Assembly: GCF_900157375.1 (NCBI RefSeq)
Contig: NZ_LT721901.1
Coordinates: forward strand, 3,644,315-3,708,314
Direction: 5' to 3'
Source: Mycobacterium rhizamassiliense
GTDB lineage: Bacteria; Actinomycetota; Actinomycetes; Mycobacteriales; Mycobacteriaceae
DNA: 64,000 nucleotides
The notes under the pieces were generated by a model. The model worked only from the letters and a program-made list of their open reading frames with translations. It searched no databases and was not told where the DNA came from. Position numbers and translations under genes: made by a program. Positions 17,433-25,789 of the stretch are shown here, piece after piece. Each line of letters begins with the position of its first letter. Positions within the stretch are counted from its first letter, which is position 1.

Positions 17433-18257
17433 ATGACGCGTAGGACGATTCTCATCACGGGCGCCAGCGACGGCATCGGCGCGGCGGCGGCGCGTCGGCT
17501 GAGCCGCAGTGGCGACCAGGTCGTCGTGGTGGGCCGCTCGGAATCCAAGACCGTCGCGGTGGCCGCCGAATTGGACGCGGACTATTTCGTCGTCGATTAC
17601 GCCGACCTGTCCCAGGTTCGGGCGCTGGCGGACAAGATTCGTTCGCAATACCCCCGCATCGACGTGCTGCTCAACAATGCCGGGAGGATGGCCAGCAAGA
17701 TCGAGCTGACGCCCGACGGCTACGAGCGCACCTATCAGGTCAACTACCTGGCACCGTTCCTGCTGACCACCCAATTGCTCGACGTCCTGGTGGATTCGCG
17801 CGCCACCGTCGTCAACACGACCAGTTCGTCGCACAAGCTGATCTTCCGGGCCACCGTGGACGACCTCGAGGACACCGCCAGCCGCCGGCCCGCCGCCGCC
17901 TACGCGTTCTCGAAGCTGGCGATCGTCCTGTTCACCAAGGAATTACACCGGCGCCACCATGCCGGCGGGCTGTCCGTTGCGACCGTGCATCCCGGCAACG
18001 TCAACTCCAACATCGGCGTCGCCTCGGGCTCAAAGTTCCTGGTCTTCATGCAGCGGTACACCCCGGCAGTGCTATTCATCGCGACCCCCGACGAGGGAGC
18101 CGACGAGCTGGTGCGATTGGCGTCGACCACGCCCGGTTCGGAGTGGACGCCCGGCGAGTACTACGCAAAGCACAAGATCGCCAAAACCAGCCGGCTGGCA
18201 GTTAACCCGCGCCTTGCCGGCGAGCTGTGGGAGCGCACTTTGGCCAGACTCGGCTGA
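17433..18257 (+). CDS. Short-chain dehydrogenase/reductase
   Basis: A 274-residue SDR resembling the retinol-dehydrogenase-like group. It has TGASDGIG near residue 10, LLNNAGRMAS, a catalytic TTSSSHK serine region, and YAFSK (YxxxK). The ATG at 17433 has GAGG 9 bases upstream and is preferred to GTG 17418. It is monocistronic, convergent with the thiamine-diphosphate enzyme (43 bp gap). Reaction: NAD(P)-dependent oxidation or reduction of an alcohol/ketone. Substrate unknown. Confidence 0.92.
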   Translation: MTRRTILITGASDGIGAAAARRLSRSGDQVVVVGRSESKTVAVAAELDADYFVVDYADLSQVRALADKIRSQYPRIDVLLNNAGRMASKIELTPDGYERTYQVNYLAPFLLTTQLLDVLVDSRATVVNTTSSSHKLIFRATVDDLEDTASRRPAAAYAFSKLAIVLFTKELHRRHHAGGLSVATVHPGNVNSNIGVASGSKFLVFMQRYTPAVLFIATPDEGADELVRLASTTPGSEWTPGEYYAKHKIAKTSRLAVNPRLAGELWERTLARLG

Positions 18258-18300
18258 GAGTCGCCCGGCCGTCCTCGAAAGTCGTTCGCCCCCAAGGCGA

Positions 18301-20037
18301 TCAGTCGAGGATTCGACGGGCAACATTGGTGGTGATCAGATCCAGCAGTTCGTCGCCGCGGCCGGCGAGGATGGTGCGGATGGCGTAGAGGGTGAAGCCC
18401 TTGGCCTGTTCGGCCGAGATCGTCGGCGGGATGCTCAGTTCCTGGCGCGCGGTGACGACATCGACGAGGGCGGGCCCGTCATGGGCGAACGCGCCGGCCA
18501 GTGCCGACTCGAGTTCGCCGGGCTTTTCGACGCGGGCACCGAACATTCCCAGTGCCCGGGCAACCGCCCCGAAGTCGGGGTTGTGCAGATCGGTGCCGAA
18601 GTTGACGAAGCCGGCGGCCTTCATCTCCAGCTCGACGAAGCTCAGTGAGGCGTTGTTGAACACCACGACCTTGACCGGCAGCTTGTTCTGCACCAGGGTC
18701 AGCAGCTCGCCGAACAGCATGGTGAGTCCGCCGTCGCCGGCCAGCGCGACCACCTGGCGACCGCGGTCGGGGGTTTGGGCTCCGATGGCGTGCGGTAGCG
18801 CGCAGGCCATGGTGCCGTGGGTGGATGAGCCGATCAGGCGGCGCCGCCCATTCATGGTCAGGTACCGCGCCGCCCAGATCACCGGGGATCCGACGTCGTA
18901 GGTGAACACCGCGTCGTCGGCGGCGAGCCGGTCGACGGTTGCCGCCACGTACTCGGGCCGGATCGGGGTGCGGTCTCGGTCGTTGACCGCCAGCGCGTCC
19001 AACGACGCGCGGGTCTTCCGGTAATGCCGCACTGCCCGGTCCAGGTGATCGTGGTCGGTCTTCTGGTGCAGCAACGGCTGCAGCGCCGCGAGGGTGTCCC
19101 TGACCGTGCCGACCAACCCGACATCGACGGGGGTGCGCCGGCCCAGATGGCGTCCGCGGATATCCACCTGGATCACGGTGGCGTTCTCGGGATAGAACTG
19201 CCGATAGGGAAAGTCCGTGCCCAACATGAGCAGCACCTCGGCCTCGCGGATCGCCTTGTATCCGGAGGCGAAACCCAACAGCCCGGTCATGCCGACGTCG
19301 TAGGGATTGTCGTACTCGATGTATTCCTTGCCGCGCAGGGCATGAACGATCGGCGCCTGCAGCGTGGCCGCCAGCCCGATCAGTTCATCGTGGGCACCGG
19401 CCGCGCCTGCGCCGGCGAGGATCGTGATCCCGTTTGACGCGTTGAGGATCCCGGCCGCGCCCAGCACGGATTCGTCGTCGGGGCGCACCACCGACCGGGT
19501 GGGTAGCACGGGGCGAATGTCCCACGCGTTCTGCGCCACTCGGCTCAACAGCACCTCGCCGGGTATCACCACAACAGCGACTCCGCGTTCCTCCACCGCG
19601 GCGCGCATCGCCATCTCGACGATGCGCGGTGCCATCTCCGGTGTGCTGACCAGCTCGCAATAAACGCTGCATTCTTTGAACAGTTGCTCGGGGTGGGTCT
19701 CTTGGAAGTAGTCCGATCCGATTTCGGCAAGCGGGATCTGCGCCGCGATCGCCAGCACGGGGACCCGGGTGCGCTGCGCGTCGTAGAGCCCGTTGATCAG
19801 GTGCAGGTTGCCCGGCCCACAGCTGCCCGCGCATACCGACAACTCCCCGCTCAGGGCGGCGTCGGCGGCCGCCGCGAATGCGGCCGCCTCCTCGTGCCGC
19901 ACGTGCTCCCACGTGATGTTCTCCGCGCGACGGATCGCGTCGGTGAACCCGTTGAGACTGTCACCAGGCAGACCGTAAACGCGTTGGATGCCACTGGCTT
20001 TCAGTGCGGCGATGATGTGGTCGGCGACGGTCGTCAT
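18301..20037 (-). CDS. Thiamine-diphosphate-dependent enzyme, pyruvate oxidase/dehydrogenase (PoxB)-like
   Basis: A 578-residue ThDP enzyme with the three-domain layout of pyruvate:quinone oxidoreductase and acetolactate synthase. The N-terminal catalytic glutamate region is HVRHEEAAAFAAAADA, the phosphate and Mg site is GDGGLTMLFGELLTL with VVFNN, and a central FAD/Rossmann-like domain lies between. It most likely decarboxylates pyruvate or a related 2-oxo acid, passing electrons to quinone or flavin. The ATG at 20037 follows a purine-rich GGCAGGG. It is divergent from a TetR gene across a palindrome, so the TetR probably controls it. Confidence 0.9.
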   Translation of the reverse strand: MTTVADHIIAALKASGIQRVYGLPGDSLNGFTDAIRRAENITWEHVRHEEAAAFAAAADAALSGELSVCAGSCGPGNLHLINGLYDAQRTRVPVLAIAAQIPLAEIGSDYFQETHPEQLFKECSVYCELVSTPEMAPRIVEMAMRAAVEERGVAVVVIPGEVLLSRVAQNAWDIRPVLPTRSVVRPDDESVLGAAGILNASNGITILAGAGAAGAHDELIGLAATLQAPIVHALRGKEYIEYDNPYDVGMTGLLGFASGYKAIREAEVLLMLGTDFPYRQFYPENATVIQVDIRGRHLGRRTPVDVGLVGTVRDTLAALQPLLHQKTDHDHLDRAVRHYRKTRASLDALAVNDRDRTPIRPEYVAATVDRLAADDAVFTYDVGSPVIWAARYLTMNGRRRLIGSSTHGTMACALPHAIGAQTPDRGRQVVALAGDGGLTMLFGELLTLVQNKLPVKVVVFNNASLSFVELEMKAAGFVNFGTDLHNPDFGAVARALGMFGARVEKPGELESALAGAFAHDGPALVDVVTARQELSIPPTISAEQAKGFTLYAIRTILAGRGDELLDLITTNVARRILD

Positions 20038-20146
20038 CCCTGCCGTCCTCTCTGGGTCTGTCCGGCGATCGCTTTGCACATGACGATCCCGCATTGGGAT
20101 TGACTCGTCCACTGCGCGCCGACGCTCGGCAACAGGCACTGGACCA

Positions 20147-20168
20147 TTCGATACCGGCTGGTATCGAA
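20147..20168. promoter_or_regulatory. TetR operator candidate: TTCGATACC-N4-GGTATCGAA
   Basis: Exact 9-bp arms TTCGATACC and GGTATCGAA flank GGCT. It lies between the PoxB-like gene (-) and the TetR gene (+), 28 bp before the preferred TetR ATG at 20196. Position and symmetry are those expected of an autoregulatory TetR site that also covers the divergent promoter. Confidence 0.75.
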
Positions 20169-20171
20169 CCG

Positions 20172-20185
20172 ATACTGAGGAGTAT
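20172..20185. promoter_or_regulatory. Second dyad ATACT-GAGG-AGTAT at TetR start
   Basis: ATACT and AGTAT are exact 5-bp arms around GAGG. The loop bases form the likely ribosome binding site, so protein binding or a small hairpin here would also mask translation. It begins 4 bp after the larger palindrome. It may be part of one extended operator. Confidence 0.45.
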
Positions 20186-20195
20186 GCTGCTGACC

Positions 20196-20810
20196 ATGTC
20201 GCCCGTCAAGCCGCACCGGACGCGCCCCACCCGCGGTGAGGTTCGCGACCGGATCCTGGACGCGGCCTCGAAAGTATTCGCCGCCGAAGGGTTCGCGGGT
20301 GCCACCATTGACGCGATCGGTCAGGCCGCGGGCTTCACCAAGGGTGCGGTCTACTCGAATTTCGGGTCCAAGGACGAACTGTTCCTGGCGCTGCTCGACC
20401 GCGAGTTCGAGCTGCGCGGCGAGCAGATCGCGATCGCGCTGGACAGCAGCGACGGCGACACGGGCGCGGCCGCACGCGAGGTGAGCCGGTCGGTGCTCGA
20501 CTCGGTCCGCGACCATTCCGACTATTACGTCCTGTTCGTCGAGTACTGGCTGCGCGCCCAGCGCGATCCGCGGCTGCGCGAGCGCCTGATCGGTCGCCGT
20601 CGCGCCGCCGCAGGCGAGGCGGTACGCATCGTCGAATCGAGCGACACCGTGCAGTCCGATCGGCAGCTCGCCGATCTCGCCCAGCTTGTCGTGACCCTCA
20701 ACCTGGGCGTCGCGATGGAAGAGGTTCTACGGCCCGGCAGCATTAACCCCAACCTGCTCGCGCAACTGATCACCGCACTGCTGGAATCGGTTCCGGTTTC
20801 CGGCGATTAG
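20196..20810 (+). CDS. TetR/AcrR family transcriptional regulator
   Basis: About 204 residues. The N-terminal helix-turn-helix is clear: RDRILDAASKVFAAEGF, then ATIDAIGQAAGFTKGAVYS and NFGSKDELF. The C-terminal part is a variable ligand domain. Starts at ATG 20184 and 20196 both exist; the GAGGAG is very close to the first and 13 bases from the second, so the choice is uncertain. It heads an operon with the degenerate ABC protein and the YhgE membrane protein, and is divergent from the PoxB-like gene. It is likely a repressor acting at the palindrome at 20147-20168. Confidence 0.92.
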   Translation: MSPVKPHRTRPTRGEVRDRILDAASKVFAAEGFAGATIDAIGQAAGFTKGAVYSNFGSKDELFLALLDREFELRGEQIAIALDSSDGDTGAAAREVSRSVLDSVRDHSDYYVLFVEYWLRAQRDPRLRERLIGRRRAAAGEAVRIVESSDTVQSDRQLADLAQLVVTLNLGVAMEEVLRPGSINPNLLAQLITALLESVPVSGD

Positions 20811-20823
20811 GGAGAGCCACACC

Positions 20824-21519
20824 ATGGATGCGAAAGACGAGATGGATACGAAAGACGAGTCGGAACCCACTGCGCCGGTGATCACCGCCAGCGGATTGGG
20901 GGTTGACGGCGAGCACGGAACCCTGTTCGCGGGTGTCGATCTCTCGCTCCCCCCGGGGTTTCACGCGATTCAGATGCCGGGTGGCCCGGCACAGACGGCG
21001 CTGCTGTTGACGCTCGCGGGGCGCTTCAAGGCCACCCACGGCACGGTGACCGTCCTCGGCGAAACGACCCCGCGCGCGATCCGCAGGCACTGCTCGATCG
21101 CGGCGTTCCCCGATATCGACGACCTGGAGGATTCGGTGACCGTGGCGACCGTGTTCGCCGAGCAACGCCGGTGGCTGACGCGGTGGTATTCGTCGGTGCC
21201 GTTCGAGGCCGGGCAGGCCGAGCTGGCCGAGGTTTTCGGCGACATCCCGCCGCCTTCCTCCGATGCCTACATCGTCGAATTGTCGGACCTGGAATTGTTC
21301 TTGCTGCGAATCACGTTGGCGGGGCTGTCGAATCGCCCGATCCTGGTGATCGGCGACCTCGAGCAGGTTCGGGATAATTCCCGCCGGGCGACCGCGGTGG
21401 AGCGGCTCGGCGCGATCGCACAGCGGCGCACCGTCGTCGTCGGGGTCACCAACCCACTCGGCATCGACGCCCCCGACCACGAACTTCACGATCACCGCAT
21501 CCTGACCGAAGGGGACTGA
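20824..21519 (+). CDS. ABC-ATPase-like protein lacking a functional Walker A
   Basis: A 231-residue protein with the outline of an ABC ATP-binding domain. The P-loop position reads MPGGPAQT (51-58), with the essential Lys replaced by Gln57. The signature position is LSDLEL (153-158) rather than LSGGQ, while a Walker B-like ILVIGDLEQ (173-181) is kept. ATP hydrolysis is therefore doubtful. It may be a structural or regulatory partner of the membrane protein encoded 2 bp downstream. The charged N-terminal 16 residues (DAKDEMDTKDE repeats) are unusual. The start ATG follows GGGAGAG. Confidence 0.78.
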   Translation: MDAKDEMDTKDESEPTAPVITASGLGVDGEHGTLFAGVDLSLPPGFHAIQMPGGPAQTALLLTLAGRFKATHGTVTVLGETTPRAIRRHCSIAAFPDIDDLEDSVTVATVFAEQRRWLTRWYSSVPFEAGQAELAEVFGDIPPPSSDAYIVELSDLELFLLRITLAGLSNRPILVIGDLEQVRDNSRRATAVERLGAIAQRRTVVVGVTNPLGIDAPDHELHDHRILTEGD

Positions 21520-21521
21520 CG

Positions 21522-23426
21522 ATGCTGGCTGGACTCGCATTCGGCTCGGAGATAAAGCGTTTCGGCCGCAGCCGATTGACGCGCGTGGCCATCGTTGTGC
21601 TGATGCTGCTGCCGCTGGTGTACGGCGCGCTGTACCTGTGGGCGTTCTGGGATCCCTTCGGCCACACCAACAAAATGCCGGTGGCGCTGGTCAACTCGGA
21701 CCGGGGCGCCGTCGTGTCCGGGGAACAATTCAACGCGGGCGATGAGATCGCCAAGAGCCTGACCGCCGACGGCGGCCTGGACTGGCACGTCGTGGACTTG
21801 CAACAAGCCCGCGACGGCGTCGATCACGGCAAGTACTACTTCATGGTCGAGTTGCCGCCGGACTTCAGCGCGGCGATCGCGTCGCCGGTGACCGGGCAGC
21901 CCAAGAAGGCCAACCTGATCGCCGTCTACAACGATGCCAACAACTACATCTCGACGAGCATCGGTCGCACCGCCATCAGCCAGGTACTCAACGCCGTGTC
22001 CAGCCGGATCTCCGGGCAGGCGGTCAATCACATGCTCTCGGTGGTGGTTTCGTCTGGGGCCGGGATCAAGCAGGCCGCCGACGGAGCCGCCCGACTCGAT
22101 GACGGCGTCGGTCAGCTGGGGGCCGGCCTGGACACCGCCCGGTCCGGCTCGGCGCAGCTTGCCGCCGGTGCCCAGCAGTTGTCGGACGGAATCAACCAGG
22201 CCACCGACCCGCTGATCACGATCACCAAGGCACTGTCCCAAATCAGCGGCAACACGCAGCAATTGCAGCAGGGGGCGGCCGCGCTTCAGCAGGCCAACGA
22301 TCAGATCGGCGCCATCGCCACGGCCCAGGATGGCGCGGCTGATTCCCTTTCGCCGGTGATCGATCAGCTCTCCGCGCGGCAGGATCCGTTGGCGAACAAC
22401 CTGCGCGGCATCCAGGATCAGCTTCGGGGTCACCAGTTCAGCCCCCAGATCCGGCAGCGCCTCACCGACGCGCAGAACGCCGCGATCGCGATGACCTCCG
22501 GCTTGCGCGCGCCCGGCAGCCCGTTGGGGTCGGCGCTCGACCAGGTCGGCAGCAAGGGGCAGGAGCTGACGAACAAGCTCACCCAGCTCCGCGACGGGGC
22601 CCAGCAGCTCGCCTCCGGCAACGCCGAATTGGCCAGCGGCATAGCCAAACTCGATGACGGCGCGCACCAGCTCAAGGCGGGATCGGCGGAGCTGTCGAAC
22701 AAGCTCGCCGAGGGGGCCAAGCAGCTGCCCAACTGGACAACCCAGCAGAAGGACGCGGTGGCCGACACCATCGGCGGCCCGGTGCAACTCGAAGCCTCGC
22801 ACGAGAATGCCGCACCCAACTTCGGCACCGGTATGGCCCCGTTCTTCCTGACGCTGGCCTTGTTCTTCGGTGCGTTGGTGCTGTGGATGGTGTTGCGGCC
22901 CTTACAGAGTCGTGCGATCGCCGCAGAGGTGCTCGCGATCCGCGTGGTGTTCGCCAGCTACCTGCCCGCGGCCGCCATCGCGCTGTTCCAGGCGATCATT
23001 CTCTACTGCGTGGTCCGGTTCGGCCTGGGTATGCACGCGGTACACCCGGTGGCGATGCTGGGGTTCATGATCCTGGTTTCCGGCGCATTCGTGGCCGCGA
23101 CGCAGGCGATCAACGCGCTCGTCGGTCCGGCGGTGGGCCGCGTGCTGATCATGGCGCTGCTGATGCTGCAACTCGTCAGCGCCGGCGGCATGTACCCGGT
23201 GGAGACCACGTCACGGCCCTTCCAGGTCCTGCATCGCTTCGACCCAATGACCTACGGCGTCAACGGACTTCGTCAGCTCATCCTCGGCGGCATCGACGCC
23301 CGGCTCTGGCAGGCGGTCATCGTGCTCGCCATCATCACGGCCGTCTCGCTGGCGATCTCGTCCTTGTCCGCCCGACGAGACCGACTCTGGAATCTCAGCA
23401 GGCTGATCCCCGCGATCAAGATATAG
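21522..23426 (+). CDS. YhgE/Pip-type membrane protein (ABC-2 transporter-like)
   Basis: A 634-residue integral membrane protein. One hydrophobic segment at residues about 19-41 is followed by a large extracytoplasmic region, and five or so segments fill the last 200 residues. The middle region has repeated Q-L-x-x-G heptad-like units (for example GAARLDDGVGQLGAGL and AGAQQLSDGINQA), typical of the YhgE/Pip family. These are linked to ABC-2 export and were first seen as phage-infection proteins. It follows the degenerate ATPase by 2 bp, so the pair likely forms one complex under TetR control. Cargo unknown. Confidence 0.9.
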   Translation: MLAGLAFGSEIKRFGRSRLTRVAIVVLMLLPLVYGALYLWAFWDPFGHTNKMPVALVNSDRGAVVSGEQFNAGDEIAKSLTADGGLDWHVVDLQQARDGVDHGKYYFMVELPPDFSAAIASPVTGQPKKANLIAVYNDANNYISTSIGRTAISQVLNAVSSRISGQAVNHMLSVVVSSGAGIKQAADGAARLDDGVGQLGAGLDTARSGSAQLAAGAQQLSDGINQATDPLITITKALSQISGNTQQLQQGAAALQQANDQIGAIATAQDGAADSLSPVIDQLSARQDPLANNLRGIQDQLRGHQFSPQIRQRLTDAQNAAIAMTSGLRAPGSPLGSALDQVGSKGQELTNKLTQLRDGAQQLASGNAELASGIAKLDDGAHQLKAGSAELSNKLAEGAKQLPNWTTQQKDAVADTIGGPVQLEASHENAAPNFGTGMAPFFLTLALFFGALVLWMVLRPLQSRAIAAEVLAIRVVFASYLPAAAIALFQAIILYCVVRFGLGMHAVHPVAMLGFMILVSGAFVAATQAINALVGPAVGRVLIMALLMLQLVSAGGMYPVETTSRPFQVLHRFDPMTYGVNGLRQLILGGIDARLWQAVIVLAIITAVSLAISSLSARRDRLWNLSRLIPAIKI

Positions 23427-23439
23427 CCAAAGGAAGCCC

Positions 23440-23880
23440 ATGTCAGGTGTCCACCACGCCGCGATCTGCACCTCCGACGTCGAGCGCTCGCTGCGGTTCT
23501 GGCGTGACGGGCTGGGATTGACACAGCTGTTCGAGCACACCTTCATCGGGGATTGGCCGGAACTGTTCGGCGCCCCGTCCGACCGGCTGCGGTCGATATT
23601 CCTGGGCGATCCGAAGGCACCCGACACCGGCATCGTCGAACTGGTCGTCTTCGAGGGCGCCGACGACGCCGCGGCTGCGCCCGAGCGTCCCCGGCACGGC
23701 TTCTTCCTGCTCTCACTGCAGCGCGAAGTCGACGAAACGCTTTCCACGCTGGCCGAATTGGGGTTCACTGACGGTGTGCGACGCATCATCATGCCGGCCC
23801 CGGGCCGCAAGACGGTCCCCATGGCGGTCATCAGCGCGCCCGACGGCGTGCTCGTCGAGTTGATCGGGCCGGCCCGGTGA
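23440..23880 (+). CDS. VOC-superfamily (glyoxalase/dioxygenase fold) protein
   Basis: A 146-residue single VOC domain pair. It has GVHHAAICTSDVERSLRFWRDGLG at the start, HGFFLLSLQ in the middle and VISAPDGVLVELIGP at the end, giving His, His and Glu candidates for a metal site. Family reactions include glyoxalase, epimerase and ring-cleaving dioxygenase. The ATG at 23440 follows AAAGGAAG. It lies 13 bp after the YhgE gene and overlaps the following SDR by four bases (GTGA), so it may be transcribed with the TetR operon. Function not assignable. Confidence 0.87.
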   Translation: MSGVHHAAICTSDVERSLRFWRDGLGLTQLFEHTFIGDWPELFGAPSDRLRSIFLGDPKAPDTGIVELVVFEGADDAAAAPERPRHGFFLLSLQREVDETLSTLAELGFTDGVRRIIMPAPGRKTVPMAVISAPDGVLVELIGPAR

Positions 23881-24614
23881 CCGCGTTGGTGACCGGAGGA
23901 GCGTCGGGGATCGGTCGCGAGGTGGTGGGGCGCCTGCGTGCCGCGGGCCATGACGTCGTGGTGTGGGATCTCGCCGATGCCGACATCGTCTGCGATATCA
24001 GCGATCCCGATGCGGTGTCGGCGGCGATGGCACGAACCGTGCGGGAGTACGGCGTGCCCACCCGGGTGGTGACATGCGCCGGGATCGGCGCGTCCGGCCT
24101 GTTGGCCAAGCTGTCGCCCGCTGAGTGGGAGAGGGTGCTTGCGGTGAACCTGACCGGCACCTGGCTGACGCTGCGCGCCGCGGCGCGGGCCATGATCGAT
24201 GCCGCGGTGGGCGGTTCGATGGTCGCCGTGTCCAGCATCAGCGGCACCCTCGCCGATCGCGACATGGGTGCCTACTGCGTGTCCAAGGCGGGGGTGGACA
24301 TGCTGGTGAAGGTCGCCGCGGTGGAGTGGGGCAGCCACGGCATTCGGGTGAACGCGGTGGGACCCGGCGTCACCCGAACCCCCATGTTGCCCAACCCGGA
24401 ACGACTGCCGGGCTGGGTCGAAGGACTGTCCGAGCGGACGGCCCTGGGCGAGCTGGGAGAGGCCACCGACGTGGCGGGGGCCATTGTCGGCGTGCTCGAA
24501 TTACCTTGGGTGACAGGGCAAGTCGTGCATGCCGACGGTGGTCTGGCCCTGCACAGCCCGATCGACTCCTACGGTCAACTCCAACGGGTGATGGGAAAGG
24601 GCGACCGCAAATGA
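23877..24614 (+). CDS. Short-chain dehydrogenase/reductase
   Basis: A 245-residue classical SDR. Its GTG start at 23877 is placed by translational coupling with the VOC stop. It has TGGASGIG at residues 6-13, the NxxG-type CAGIGASG, the serine in SSISG, and the YxxxK as AYCVSKAG. The C-terminus GQVVHADGGLAL matches the usual SDR end. Predicted NAD(P)-dependent alcohol oxidation or ketone reduction. It is convergent with the NDMA alcohol dehydrogenase, 17 bp apart. Confidence 0.92.
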   Translation: MTALVTGGASGIGREVVGRLRAAGHDVVVWDLADADIVCDISDPDAVSAAMARTVREYGVPTRVVTCAGIGASGLLAKLSPAEWERVLAVNLTGTWLTLRAAARAMIDAAVGGSMVAVSSISGTLADRDMGAYCVSKAGVDMLVKVAAVEWGSHGIRVNAVGPGVTRTPMLPNPERLPGWVEGLSERTALGELGEATDVAGAIVGVLELPWVTGQVVHADGGLALHSPIDSYGQLQRVMGKGDRK

Positions 24615-24631
24615 GCTTCCAGGGCCGGGAT

Positions 24632-25789
24632 TCACTCGATCCCGTAGTCGATGATGCCCCTGATGATCTTGCCGTTCCGGAGATCGTCGTAGGCCTCGTT
24701 GATGTCGTCGAGACGGTAACGCCTGGTGATCATCTCGTCGAGCTGGAGCTGCCCGGTCTGGTAGAGCCGGGCCAGCCGGAAGATGTCGGCCTTCGGGTTG
24801 CAGGAACCGAATACGGTGCCGGCCAGCGACTTGTTCATCAGGATGAATTCCTGCAGATCGATCTTGACTGACGCCGTCAGCTGCGAGGTCATACCGGTGA
24901 GCACGCAGGTGCCACCCTTGCGGGTCAGCTTCACCGCGTCCCGCACGTCGGTGGGCACGATCAGCGACGGCGAGACCACGACCGCGTCGGCCATCACGCC
25001 GTAGGTCAGGTCGCGCACCAGGTCGAGCGCTTCTTCCGCCGTGGCGGCGGTGTGGGTGGCGCCGAACTGCAGCGCCGACTTCTGTTTGAAGTCAACGGGA
25101 TCGACCGCGACGATCTGTGCGGCACCGCCGATCCGGGCGCCCTGAATCGCGCCTGTGCCGATGCCGCCGACACCGATGACGACGACGGTGTCACCGGGGC
25201 GCATGTTGGAGCGATTGGCGACCGAGCCGAACCCGGTGGGAATCGCACACGACAGCAGCGCGCTGGACGCCAACGGCAGGTGCGGCTCGATCTTCACCAG
25301 CGAGTTGGTCGACACCACAGTGTGTTTGGCGAACGCGCCGACCTTGGCCAGGTGGCCGAGTGGCTTGCCCTCGGAGGTGTGGTGGCGGAAGGTGCCGTCG
25401 GTCGGCATGCCGGGCGTCAGGACGCTGGCGCCCATGTCGCAGATGTACTCCATGCCGCTGGCACACCACCGGCACCGTCCGCACACGGCGACGAACGACA
25501 TCACCACGTGGTCGCCGGGCACGAATTCCGTTACGCCGTCGCCGACCTCACGCACGACGCCCGAACCCTCGTGGCCGCCGATCATCGGAAACATCGTGGG
25601 CAAACCCATCGAGCGCAGCAGCTCGTTGGGGGCCGACATGTCACCTTGCAGGATGTGGTCGTCGGAGTGGCACATTCCCGCCGCGGCCATCTCGACCAGG
25701 ACCTCGCCCGCCCGGGGCGCGTCGAGCTCGAATTCCTCGACGGACCAGGGCCCGCCGACGTCGTGCAGAATCGCTGCTTGGCTTCTCAT
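24632..25789 (-). CDS. NDMA-dependent-type zinc alcohol dehydrogenase
   Basis: A 385-residue medium-chain dehydrogenase. Catalytic zinc ligands are in GMCHSDDH (Cys40) and GGHEGSG (His73/Glu74). The structural zinc is held by CGRCRWC plus Cys117 (Cys103, 106, 109, 117). The NAD Rossmann motif is GVGGIGTGAIQGA. Its form matches the actinobacterial NDMA-dependent group, which holds NAD tightly and can use mycofactocin as electron acceptor. The ATG overlaps the stop of the upstream P450 by four bases, so the alcohol made by that P450 may be its substrate. Confidence 0.9.
   Translation of the reverse strand: MRSQAAILHDVGGPWSVEEFELDAPRAGEVLVEMAAAGMCHSDDHILQGDMSAPNELLRSMGLPTMFPMIGGHEGSGVVREVGDGVTEFVPGDHVVMSFVAVCGRCRWCASGMEYICDMGASVLTPGMPTDGTFRHHTSEGKPLGHLAKVGAFAKHTVVSTNSLVKIEPHLPLASSALLSCAIPTGFGSVANRSNMRPGDTVVVIGVGGIGTGAIQGARIGGAAQIVAVDPVDFKQKSALQFGATHTAATAEEALDLVRDLTYGVMADAVVVSPSLIVPTDVRDAVKLTRKGGTCVLTGMTSQLTASVKIDLQEFILMNKSLAGTVFGSCNPKADIFRLARLYQTGQLQLDEMITRRYRLDDINEAYDDLRNGKIIRGIIDYGIE

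Noticed and set aside
17037..17834. Minus-strand frame of 265 codons across the gap and the SDR
   Set aside because: Most of it is antisense to the SDR at 17433. Its left part only briefly crosses the quinone-oxidoreductase remnant in another frame.
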